Of a stretch of DNA of 39,863 nucleotides, positions 15,340 to 22,480 are shown in pieces. Where the stretch lies: the NCBI RefSeq assembly GCF_012911935.1, contig NZ_JAAXLA010000067.1, positions 1 through 39,863 on the forward strand, given 5' to 3'. Numbering within the stretch: position 1 is the first letter of the stretch; the number at the start of each line of letters is the position of its first letter. The stretch comes from Pseudonocardia acidicola (GTDB lineage Bacteria > Actinomycetota > Actinomycetes > Mycobacteriales > Pseudonocardiaceae). Position numbers and translations under genes: made by a program. The notes beneath the pieces were generated by a model, which searched no databases, was not told the DNA's origin, and saw nothing but the letters and a program-made list of their open reading frames with translations.

Positions 15340-15369
15340 GGGGGAGGGCCGGAAGGCCGGCCCTCCCCC
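15340..15369 (-). terminator. Strong hairpin between alpha-subunit and reductase genes
   Basis: Perfect 13-bp arms GGGGGAGGGCCGG (15340-15352) and complement (15357-15369) enclose a 4-nt loop. It begins 17 nt after the alpha-subunit stop and has no U-tract. It may act as an attenuator, or as a barrier that stabilises the upstream alpha-subunit message. Confidence 0.7.
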
Positions 15370-15385
15370 CTCGCCTGACCCGCGC

Positions 15386-17038
15386 TCAGGCGTTGGTGGG
15401 TGCCGGACGACCGGCCGGGCCCTGTCGGTTGTAGTCGGCGACGAAGGCGGCCCGCTCGTCGTCGCTCATCTGGTTGAACAGCACGTCGGGGCTCTGCAAC
15501 GGCGGGCAGCGCCGCAGGTGGTCCAGCGTCCACATCTTCTTCGGGTCGAGGTTCAGATGCGGCTGCGCCGTCATCGTCTTGCCGTCTTCCCGGACGAAGC
15601 CCATGTCGGAGACCACGTCGGCCCAGTTCCAGCCGTGGTAGAGCGTCTCCCACTCGCGGTGACCGACCAGGCGGCCCATGTTCGGGGTCTCGCGGCCCTG
15701 ATAGGTGGGCCGGAAGGCCTCGACATCGGTCCAGCGGCACACCTCGTGGCAGTACGTGCGGTGCACGCCGTCGACCTCGGCGGTGACCATGTCCTCGCGC
15801 ACCAGGCACGGCACCATGCAGGTCCAGCAGCGGTTGGGGTACACGTAGTCGACGTCCTCGAACACGATCGGGTTGTGCCCGTTCGGGGTCGCGAGACGGT
15901 TGTAGTTCTCCCACCACTTGCCGTACTTGTCGTACCAGCCCGGGTACTTGTACTCGAACCACTCGAAGTCCTCGTCGGTCATCGAGTCGATACGCCAGTA
16001 GTTGGCGAGCCAACCGGTGGCGAAGAACTGCGCGACCTCGTGGACGTAGCCCTTCTCCCAGATCTGCTTCCACGCCTCTTCGATGAGGTCGTGCGGGATG
16101 ACCAGGCCGTACTTCTCGAGCGGCACCAGGTAGCTGCGGTAGTAGTCGTCGTAGATCCAGCGACGCCACATCTCCGCGTAGGACTCGCGGTCCTTACGGC
16201 GGTCCTTCGTGCCGTACTCGATGAACGTGCCGATGGCCGCGTCCACCACGCGGTGGTTGTTCCACCACGCGTAGCGCAGGTCGCGCTCGAGCAGCTGGCG
16301 GTTGTCCTCGTCCGACAGCGCCATCAGCAGCGTGGCGTAGCCGTTGGAGATGTGCCGGGACTCGTCGGACTGCACCGAGTGGAACACCGTCGGCAGCAGG
16401 TAGTCGCCGTTGGCCGCGGCCTCGGCAGGCATGGCCACGAACAGGGTGTTCGTGAACGCCGTCTCGGCCACGATCGTCAGGTAGATACTCGCCGCGGTGA
16501 TCGCGTCACCGGTGATGAACCCCTCGGCGAACTGCCGGCCGATCGTGCCGCAGTAGTCGCCGTGGAACCCGCGGAGGCTGTTGTTGAAGCCGGCCGGGTC
16601 GATGTAGTTGTGCATGTACAGGCGCTTGAGGTTCTGCTGGATCGTCGAGTGCCTGACCTCGTCGATCATCTGGATGGCCTGCCCGTTGTGCAGCTCCGGG
16701 TTCGGCACCGCGTGGAACAGCATCGGCATCGACCGGGCGGCCGAGATCTCGGGCAACGGGATGATCGACAGGAAGAGCTTCTGCCACTCCAGCCAGCGTT
16801 CCTGGACCTGCCGGAACATGTTCCCGCGAATCGCGCCGTCGGAGGCCCCGTAGACGCGGTGGTCCTTCTCCTCCTGCATCGGGAAGTAGGAGCGCAGGAC
16901 CTGCTTGAGCGGGTCCTTCTTGGCGGCCTTACGGAAGGTGTAGTCGGTTCCGTACTTCATGTACGGCTCGTGGTACTGCGGCTCCCAGGCAAGTTCCTGG
17001 ATCTTCTGGTGAGCCTTCGCCAGACTCTGCCGACTCAC
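15386..17038 (-). CDS. mimA: Di-iron monooxygenase hydroxylase, alpha (large) subunit, propane/acetone/phenol type
   Basis: A 550-residue catalytic subunit. The carboxylate-bridged di-iron ligands are all present: E97, E127 and H130 (DEVRH), E192, and E226 and H229 (DESRH). A C-terminal cysteine-rich segment (RCWTCMVPC and TYCHEVCRW) resembles the YHS-like zinc region of phenol/propane hydroxylases. Gene order and sequence place it with group 5 (Prm/Mim/Thm-related) enzymes. The substrate (propane, acetone, phenol, cyclic ethers) cannot be fixed from sequence. The GTG at 17038 has GAGGAG 6 nt upstream. It is transcribed divergently from the AcoR-type activator across 386 nt that hold candidate operators. 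Confidence 0.93.
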   Translation of the reverse strand: MSRQSLAKAHQKIQELAWEPQYHEPYMKYGTDYTFRKAAKKDPLKQVLRSYFPMQEEKDHRVYGASDGAIRGNMFRQVQERWLEWQKLFLSIIPLPEISAARSMPMLFHAVPNPELHNGQAIQMIDEVRHSTIQQNLKRLYMHNYIDPAGFNNSLRGFHGDYCGTIGRQFAEGFITGDAITAASIYLTIVAETAFTNTLFVAMPAEAAANGDYLLPTVFHSVQSDESRHISNGYATLLMALSDEDNRQLLERDLRYAWWNNHRVVDAAIGTFIEYGTKDRRKDRESYAEMWRRWIYDDYYRSYLVPLEKYGLVIPHDLIEEAWKQIWEKGYVHEVAQFFATGWLANYWRIDSMTDEDFEWFEYKYPGWYDKYGKWWENYNRLATPNGHNPIVFEDVDYVYPNRCWTCMVPCLVREDMVTAEVDGVHRTYCHEVCRWTDVEAFRPTYQGRETPNMGRLVGHREWETLYHGWNWADVVSDMGFVREDGKTMTAQPHLNLDPKKMWTLDHLRRCPPLQSPDVLFNQMSDDERAAFVADYNRQGPAGRPAPTNA

Positions 17039-17298
17039 GTCAACTCCTCACGGTTGTGGTGGTCGGGGGCATCGCCCCGCGGCCCCGCGGGCTGCCGGAG
17101 TGGCGGGTGGTGGCCCGCCACGCCGACAGGGGTCGTGGTTTGGTCCCGTTGTCGGCCCTCCGTCGCCGTCTGCCTCGGGCGGGACGCGGGCGCCCTCGGC
17201 GGCGAAGTCGGACCCGAGGTGCACCGCGCCGGGGTTCGCGGGCCGCGGAGCAGCGCATCTCGTGCCCGGAATCACACCGCCCCGGCGCCTGACCTGCG

Positions 17299-17313
17299 GT
17301 CTCAATATGAGAC
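17299..17313. promoter_or_regulatory. Candidate activator operator GTCTCA-N3-TGAGAC
   Basis: A perfect 6+6 inverted repeat with a 3-nt centre lies 112 nt before the activator start and 261 nt before mimA. It is the best palindrome in the divergent region, of a size that suits a Fis-type HTH dimer. The binding partner is inferred from position. Confidence 0.45.
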
Positions 17314-17334
17314 GGTTAGCGGTTCGGCGGGCCC

Positions 17335-17379
17335 TATCGTTCATGGCGTCCGGCCGGTACCGTCCGGATCGATACCGGC
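17335..17379 (+). promoter_or_regulatory. Candidate promoter and inverted repeat before the activator gene
   Basis: TATCGT at 17335-17340 fits the actinobacterial -10. Downstream of the expected start, GCCGGTA (17353-17359) and TACCGGC (17373-17379) form an inverted repeat that could serve autoregulation. AGAAGGG at 17411-17417 is the ribosome-binding site for the TTG start. Confidence 0.35.
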
Positions 17380-17424
17380 TGCCGCGATAACGCGGACCAC
17401 AGCTGCTCCGAGAAGGGCAACCGG

Positions 17425-19314
17425 TTGGTCCACACGAACCAGAGGGCGACGCACAACAAGGACCGGGAAGCGGCCCCTCGGCTACCGGAGAGTGTTCTCG
17501 GCCCGTCGAAGACGGCGGCCGCCGAACGAATCGCCCATGCGCGGACCAACTTCCTGGTCGACGAACCGGTGGAACCGGGCATCGTTCGGGCACCGATCCT
17601 CGCCTCGTGGACCCGCTCCCGGCAGTACGAGGTGCCTGCCGACCACCTCGACCTGCCCTTCGAGTCGGACTGCGACCCGGACTCGCCGCTCACCCGCGCC
17701 GCGAAGCCGATCGTCCGGGAGGTGTCCGACCAGCTCGCCGGCGAACCGGTCAGCGTCATCCTGTGCGACGACGAGGGCGTCGTCCTGGAGCGGCGCACCG
17801 GCGACACCGCCCTGAACCAGCACCTCGACCGGGTCTGGCTGGCACCCGGGTTCAGCTACGCCGAGCGCTACGTCGGCACCAACGGGATCGGCACCGCGCT
17901 GGAGGGCCGCGGCCCCGCACAGGTTTTCGGGCACGAGCATTACGTCGAGCACCTCGAGGACCTGGCCTGCGCCGGCGCCCCGATCCGGCACCCGGTCAAC
18001 GGCAAGCTCCTCGGCGTCATCGACCTGACCTGCTGGCGCCGCGAGGCCAACCGGATGATGATGGCCGCCGCGTCCACGATCGCCCGCCGCATCGAGGAGA
18101 CCCTGCTCGAGCAGTCCGGCCGCCGTGAGCTCGCCCTGCTGCACGACTACCTGGCCGCCTGCCAGCGCAACCGCGGCGCCGTCTTCGCGCTCAGCGAGGA
18201 CCTGCTGATGATGAACGACCGCGCCCGCGAGCTGCTCGACCCCGGTGACCAGGTCCCGCTGCTGGCCAGCGCCGCCGAGGCGTTGGCCACCGGGCGGCGC
18301 CGCCAACTCACGGTCGACCTGCCCAGCGGCGCCATCGCCCGGGTGCAGTGCCGGCCCAGCTGGACCGAGGGCGGGCTGTCCGGCGGCGTGCTGCAGGTCC
18401 AGCTGGTGTCCGGCGACGCCGGTCCGCTCCGGTCCGCGGTCCTGCCGCACCCGTCCTCGTTGCCGGCCACCGTCGGCTCGGGGCCGCTGTGGGCGAAGTG
18501 CTGCCAGGCCGTCGACCGGCACTTCCAGTCCCGCGAGTGGGTGGTGCTGGAGGGTGAGCCGGGCACCGGCAAGCGGACCCTCGCCCGGGCCACCCACCAG
18601 CTGCGCAGCCCGGCCGCGCACCTGCGGGTGCTCGACGCCGGGGACTACGGGCCCCGCTGGATCGCCGAGGTGATCGAGGAGCTCGAGACCGGCGCCGGCG
18701 GAACGCTCGTGCTCTGCCACCTCGACCGGCTCTCGGCCGAGGGGGTGCAGGCGCTCGGCGACGCGCTCGAGCCACACCGCGAGTCGACCGCCCCGCAGCG
18801 GCCGTGGGTCGTCGCGACCGCCGATCGCAGCCGCGCGCACGCCTCCCGCGAGCTGGCCGAGCTGCTGGACCTGTTCCCGCGCACCGTCGAGGTGCCTCCG
18901 CTGCGCCATCACGTCGAGGACGTCGCCGAGCTCGTCCCGCACCTGATCGCGCGGCTCACCCGCGGCGCCGACCTGACCTGCTCCCCCGATGCCATGCGGG
19001 TGCTGATGCGCAACCGCTGGCCGGGCAACGTCGAGCAGCTCCACCAGGTGCTCCGCAAGATCGTCGCCAAGAAGCGGACCGGCCGGATCACGCCGGCGGA
19101 CCTGCCACCGGAGTGCCGGGCGATCACCCGCCGGGTGCTCACCCCGCTCGAGGCGATCGAGTGCGACGCCATCGTCGACGCGCTGCTCGACGCCGACGGC
19201 AACAAGGCCGAGGCGGCGCGGAACCTGGGCATGTCCCGGGCAACGATCTACCGCAAGATCCGCGGCTACGGCATCTCGATGCCGACCGTTGCGGAGTGCG
19301 GCCGCTCCGGCTGA
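17425..19314 (+). CDS. mimR: AcoR/MimR-type transcriptional activator (GAF, AAA-like, Fis HTH)
   Basis: A 629-residue regulator with three parts. An N-terminal GAF-like sensor spans about 70-235 (conserved NGIGTALEG and GVIDLT). A central AAA-type domain spans about 350-560 with Walker A GEPGTGK at 377-383 and RNRWPGNVEQL near its end. A C-terminal Fis-family HTH (NKAEAARNLGMSRATIYRKI) covers about 590-618. The sigma-54 contact motif GAFTGA is absent, as expected in actinobacteria. The Walker B motif, normally ending in DE, reads TLVLCHLD, so ATP hydrolysis is doubtful. The TTG start at 17425 is supported by AGAAGGG 7 nt upstream. Divergent position implies that it activates the monooxygenase operon, as MimR does in mycobacteria. 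Confidence 0.88.
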   Translation: MVHTNQRATHNKDREAAPRLPESVLGPSKTAAAERIAHARTNFLVDEPVEPGIVRAPILASWTRSRQYEVPADHLDLPFESDCDPDSPLTRAAKPIVREVSDQLAGEPVSVILCDDEGVVLERRTGDTALNQHLDRVWLAPGFSYAERYVGTNGIGTALEGRGPAQVFGHEHYVEHLEDLACAGAPIRHPVNGKLLGVIDLTCWRREANRMMMAAASTIARRIEETLLEQSGRRELALLHDYLAACQRNRGAVFALSEDLLMMNDRARELLDPGDQVPLLASAAEALATGRRRQLTVDLPSGAIARVQCRPSWTEGGLSGGVLQVQLVSGDAGPLRSAVLPHPSSLPATVGSGPLWAKCCQAVDRHFQSREWVVLEGEPGTGKRTLARATHQLRSPAAHLRVLDAGDYGPRWIAEVIEELETGAGGTLVLCHLDRLSAEGVQALGDALEPHRESTAPQRPWVVATADRSRAHASRELAELLDLFPRTVEVPPLRHHVEDVAELVPHLIARLTRGADLTCSPDAMRVLMRNRWPGNVEQLHQVLRKIVAKKRTGRITPADLPPECRAITRRVLTPLEAIECDAIVDALLDADGNKAEAARNLGMSRATIYRKIRGYGISMPTVAECGRSG

Positions 19315-19348
19315 CATCCGATCCGGCGAATCCCCTCTGCCGTACGGC

Positions 19349-19354
19349 TACGCT
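19349..19354 (+). promoter_or_regulatory. Candidate leaderless -10 of the ABC exporter operon
   Basis: TACGCT is followed by exactly 6 nt and then the ATG at 19361, placing +1 on the start codon. No Shine-Dalgarno sequence precedes the ATG, which supports both the start choice and an independent promoter after the regulator gene. Confidence 0.5.
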
Positions 19355-19360
19355 GCGCGC

Positions 19361-20257
19361 ATGCTCGAGATCGGGGGGATCAGCAAGCGTTTCGGGCGGC
19401 TGGTCGCGCTGGACGACGTCACCTTCACCGTCCGGCCGGGCGAGTTGTTCGGGTTCGTGGGCAGCAACGGCGCCGGGAAGACGACCACCATGCGGATCGT
19501 GCTCGGTGTGCTGACGGCCGACGCGGGCGAGGTGCGCTGGAAGGGCGCGCCGATCGACGCCGAGGGCCGGCGACGCATCGGGTACATGCCCGAGGAGCGC
19601 GGCCTCTACCCGAAGATGAAGGTCGGCGACCAGCTCGAGTACCTGGCCCGGCTGCACGGCGTGGCGGCCGCCGAGGCCCGGGCGTCGGTGCGGCGGTGGA
19701 CCGAGCGGCTGGGCATCGCCGATCGGCTCCACGACGAGGTGCAGAAGCTGTCGCTGGGCAACCAGCAGCGCGTCCAGCTGTGCGCCGCGCTGGTGCACGA
19801 CCCCGAGGTGCTGGTGCTCGACGAGCCGTTCTCCGGGCTCGACCCGACCGCCGTCGAGGTGATGACCGGGGTGCTGCGGGACAAGGCCGACACCGGGGTG
19901 CCGGTGATCTTCTCCAGCCACCAGCTCGACCTGGTCGAGCGGCTCTGCGACCGGGTCGGGATCATCTCCGGCGGCCGGATGGTCGCCGTCGGCACCGTCG
20001 GCGAGCTGCGCACCGGCGGCGTCGACCGGATCGACGTCGTCGGACCGCCGGACGCGACGTGGGCCGCGGGGCTCGCGGGGGTCACGGTGGTCTCCTCCGA
20101 CGGCTCGCACACCCGCGTCGAGCTCTCCGACGGCGCATCCGACCAGGACGTCCTGCGGGCCGCGCTGGCCGCCGGGCCGGTGCACGAGTTCAGCCGCCAC
20201 CGGCCGCCGCTCACCGAGCTGTACCGCGACGTCGTCACCGCCGGAGGTGCCTCGTGA
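19361..20257 (+). CDS. ABC transporter ATP-binding protein (NatA-like)
   Basis: A 298-residue ATPase of an ABC-2 type exporter. It shows Walker A GSNGAGKTTT, signature LSLGNQQRVQL, Walker B VLVLDEPFSGLDP and H-loop FSSHQLD. A C-terminal extension after about residue 215, as in NatA-like (DUF4162-type) ATPases, is present. It forms a coupled unit with the permease gene, overlapping it in GTGA. Homologous pairs export Na+, drugs or peptides; the substrate here is unknown. The ATG at 19361 is favoured by the promoter spacing; the frame is open further upstream without conservation. Confidence 0.9.
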   Translation: MLEIGGISKRFGRLVALDDVTFTVRPGELFGFVGSNGAGKTTTMRIVLGVLTADAGEVRWKGAPIDAEGRRRIGYMPEERGLYPKMKVGDQLEYLARLHGVAAAEARASVRRWTERLGIADRLHDEVQKLSLGNQQRVQLCAALVHDPEVLVLDEPFSGLDPTAVEVMTGVLRDKADTGVPVIFSSHQLDLVERLCDRVGIISGGRMVAVGTVGELRTGGVDRIDVVGPPDATWAAGLAGVTVVSSDGSHTRVELSDGASDQDVLRAALAAGPVHEFSRHRPPLTELYRDVVTAGGAS

Positions 20258-21444
20258 CCGCCCCGCTGTCCCCGGGCCGCGCCGTCCTGCTGGTGGCCCG
20301 CCGCGAGTTCCTCAGCCAGATCCGGTCACGCAGCTTCGCCGTCGGCCTGCTCGTCACCATCGCGATCTTCGCCGTGTACATCCTGATGTTCCAGTTCATC
20401 GGGTCCCACAACTCGAACAGCACGCTCGGGGTCACGGCGCAGACGATCGAGCTGCGGGACGCTCTGCGACAGGGTGCGCAGGCCCAGGACCACACCCTGA
20501 CCATCACCGAGGTGGACCAGGCGACCGGGGAACAGCTGGTCCGCGACGGCGACCTCGACGCACTGCTCGTCGCCGGACCCGGCGGCTACGAGCTGATCGG
20601 GCGGGACACCGTCGACTCCACGCTGCAGAGCATCGTCACCTCGACGATCCAGCAGCAGACCCGAGACGACGCGCTGCAGCGGGCCGGTTACAACCCGGCG
20701 CAGGTCGCCGCGCAGGGCCGGGTCGCCGCGACGACGCTGATGCCGGCCGACCCCGAACGGGGGCAGCGGCTGGTGCTGGCCATCGTGGTCGCCGTACTGC
20801 TGTTCATGTCGCTGGTCGGCTACGGCAACGCGGTCGCCCAGGGCGTGGTCGAGGAGAAGTCCAGCCGGGTCGTGGAACTGCTGCTCGCCACGATCAAGCC
20901 ACTGCACCTGCTGGCCGGCAAGGTGCTCGGGCTGGGCGCGGTCGGGCTGCTGCAACTGCTGATCCTCAGCGCGATCGGGCTCGCCGGATCGAGCGCGTCC
21001 GGGCTGCTGACCGTCCCGACGGCGGCCGCGTCGGCGCTGGCCTCGGCCGTGGTGTGGTACCTGCTCGGGTTCTTCCTGTATGCCTCGCTCTACGCGGCGG
21101 CCGGGTCCATGGTGTCCCGGCAGGAGGAATTGCAGCCGATCGTCGCGCCGATCATGTTCCCGCTGCTGATCCCCTTCATCTTCGCGGTCAGCGTGCTGCC
21201 CAGCGACCCCCGCAACACCCTCGGCACCGTGCTGTCGTTCATCCCGCTGTTCGCCCCGACGCTGATGCCGGTCCGGGCCGCGATGGGGGTGGCACCGTTC
21301 TGGCAGGTCGGAATCGCGATCGTGCTGACCCTGGCCTCGATCGGCGCGGTGGTGTGGCTGGCCGCGAAGATCTACCAGAACTCGGTGCTGCGCACGGGCG
21401 CGCGGGTCAGCCTGCGCGAAGCGCTCGGCGCCCGGCGGTCGTAG
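20254..21444 (+). CDS. ABC-2 type permease (NatB-like)
   Basis: A 396-residue permease with one N-terminal membrane helix (about 28-50), a large extracytoplasmic domain (about 50-175) and five or six C-terminal helices. The conserved cytoplasmic motif EEKSSRVVELLLATIKP before the second helix pair is typical of NatB/YhaP-like permeases. The GTG start overlaps the ATPase stop (GTGA). The gene ends tail to tail with the next gene, with a hairpin covering both stops. Confidence 0.88.
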   Translation: MTAPLSPGRAVLLVARREFLSQIRSRSFAVGLLVTIAIFAVYILMFQFIGSHNSNSTLGVTAQTIELRDALRQGAQAQDHTLTITEVDQATGEQLVRDGDLDALLVAGPGGYELIGRDTVDSTLQSIVTSTIQQQTRDDALQRAGYNPAQVAAQGRVAATTLMPADPERGQRLVLAIVVAVLLFMSLVGYGNAVAQGVVEEKSSRVVELLLATIKPLHLLAGKVLGLGAVGLLQLLILSAIGLAGSSASGLLTVPTAAASALASAVVWYLLGFFLYASLYAAAGSMVSRQEELQPIVAPIMFPLLIPFIFAVSVLPSDPRNTLGTVLSFIPLFAPTLMPVRAAMGVAPFWQVGIAIVLTLASIGAVVWLAAKIYQNSVLRTGARVSLREALGARRS

Positions 21445-21450
21445 CCGGGC
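21430..21450. terminator. Hairpin over two convergent stop codons
   Basis: Perfect 7-bp arms GCCCGGC (21430-21436) and GCCGGGC (21444-21450) with a 7-nt loop span the end of the permease gene. They reach to the base before the convergent stop at 21451. Likely a bidirectional terminator. Confidence 0.5.
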
Positions 21451-22305
21451 TCAGCCGGACCGGCGGGGCTTGCGGGTCCACTCGGTGAAACCCGCGCGGC
21501 GCGCGTCCTCCGGGGTGCGGAACCAGGCCTCAGCCTTGGTCCGGCCGAAGTACGGGCTGGACGGGGTGTGGAACAGCATCGACGTCGCGTTGCCCTTGAT
21601 CGTGTACTCCGCGCTGGGCGCGGAGCCGTCGGGCAGCGGCAGGGCCGAACCCGGGCCGTAGGAGGACACCTCGACGGCGGGCCCGGGCTCGGTGGCCGGG
21701 GCCGGCTCGGCGGGAACGGCGACCGGCTCCGCGGTCTCGGTGGGCGGGGCCGGCTCGGCGCTGACCGGTTCCGCGTCCGCGGCAGGCTCGGCGCCGACCG
21801 GGTTCGCGTCCGCGGCAGGCTCGGCGCCGACCGGGTTCGCGTCCGCGGCGGGCTCGGCGGAGACCGGCTTTGCGGGCGCGGTGGCCTTCGGAGTGGCCGG
21901 CGCCCCGGGAGCGGTGACCGGCGCGGGCGTCACCGACGCCGAGGCGGTCCTGGGGGCGGAGGCCAGTGGCGTCGTCACGGGCGCGGGCCTCTCCGCGGCG
22001 GCGGGGGCCCGCCCCGGCCGGCCCGTCGAAGCCGCCGCAGCCCGCACCGGCGCAGCCGAGGCGCCCGTGTCGTCCGACCCGCCGACCGCGTGCAGCGTCC
22101 GCCGGCGCGACACGTCCGCCGGGCCGGCTGCAGGGCCGCCTGCCGGGGGGACCACGGTGAGGGATCGCGGGGCCGGGCGGGCGTCGTCGAGTGCGCCGGG
22201 ACCGCGACCGGCCCGACGCAGCGACAGCACCCAGACCACGGTCCCGGTCACTGCGAGCAACAGCAGCCACCAGCGCCGACGCGGCGATGTCGATTCGTTG
22301 GCCAT
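21451..22305 (-). CDS. Membrane-anchored Ala/Pro-rich protein with C-terminal actinobacterial envelope-type domain
   Basis: A 284-residue protein of unknown function. It has a short cytoplasmic start, one membrane helix (about 12-28, RRRWWLLLLAVTGTVVWVL), and then a long Ala/Pro/Thr-rich region outside the membrane. That region holds four 11-residue repeats of the type PVGAEPAADAN. A C-terminal folded module of about 45 residues (core IKGNATSMLFHTPSSPYF then RTKAEAWFRTPEDA) resembles a small domain found at the ends of many actinobacterial surface proteins. The function of that domain is not known to me. The ATG at 22305 has GGGGAGG 7 nt upstream. A candidate -10 (TAGTCT) lies at 22335-22340. 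Confidence 0.7.
   Translation of the reverse strand: MANESTSPRRRWWLLLLAVTGTVVWVLSLRRAGRGPGALDDARPAPRSLTVVPPAGGPAAGPADVSRRRTLHAVGGSDDTGASAAPVRAAAASTGRPGRAPAAAERPAPVTTPLASAPRTASASVTPAPVTAPGAPATPKATAPAKPVSAEPAADANPVGAEPAADANPVGAEPAADAEPVSAEPAPPTETAEPVAVPAEPAPATEPGPAVEVSSYGPGSALPLPDGSAPSAEYTIKGNATSMLFHTPSSPYFGRTKAEAWFRTPEDARRAGFTEWTRKPRRSG
21752..21883. repeat. Four tandem 33-bp repeats inside a coding region
   Basis: Units start at 21752, 21785, 21818 and 21851. The second and third differ only in the last base; the first and fourth are diverged. Each encodes 11 residues of the proline/alanine-rich linker, so copy-number variation would keep the frame. Confidence 0.85.
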
Positions 22306-22334
22306 ACCTGCGCCTCCCCATCGGTGGTACACCG

Positions 22335-22354
22335 AGACTAAGCGCCCGCGGGCG
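22335..22354 (-). promoter_or_regulatory. Candidate -10 with adjacent palindrome
   Basis: TAGTCT on the minus strand (22335-22340) precedes the gene starting at 22305. Directly upstream, in the presumed -10/-35 spacer, is a perfect 12-bp palindrome CGCCCGCGGGCG (22343-22354). The placement suits a repressor site, but GC-rich palindromes arise easily here. Confidence 0.3.
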
Positions 22355-22480
22355 TCCGGCCGGCGCCACCCCGCCCGCGCCTCGAGTCCGACGCCATCCT
22401 GGCGGCGGCCACGACGGTCCGGTCGCATACCGGACCCCGCGACGAAACCCGTCGTCGCCCCGGCCGGATCGGGCGCGCCG

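Larger units (their letters stand above)
17039..17424. other. Divergent control region between mimA and its activator (no gene)
   Basis: 386 nt without a convincing gene. It contains the GTCTCA-N3-TGAGAC palindrome (17299-17313), a TATCGT box (17335-17340) and an inverted repeat GCCGGTA-N13-TACCGGC (17353-17379). No TANNNT box was found in 17039-17298 on the minus strand, so the mimA transcript probably starts near the palindrome and has a leader of around 250 nt. A 15-codon ATG frame at 17343-17390 has no ribosome-binding site and is not called. Confidence 0.6.

Noticed and set aside
17343..17390. 15-codon ATG frame encoding a small basic peptide before the activator
   Set aside because: No ribosome-binding site; the repeated RYRP residues are explained by the inverted repeat at 17353-17379.
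17039..17424. Sigma-54 (-24/-12) promoter for the monooxygenase operon
   Set aside because: No GG-N10-GC element in a suitable place, the regulator lacks GAFTGA, and actinobacteria are not known to have sigma-54.
15518..17815. A 765-codon plus-strand frame opposite the monooxygenase alpha subunit
   Set aside because: Antisense of a gene whose di-iron ligands are all in place. It lacks any known motif and runs into the regulator in another frame.
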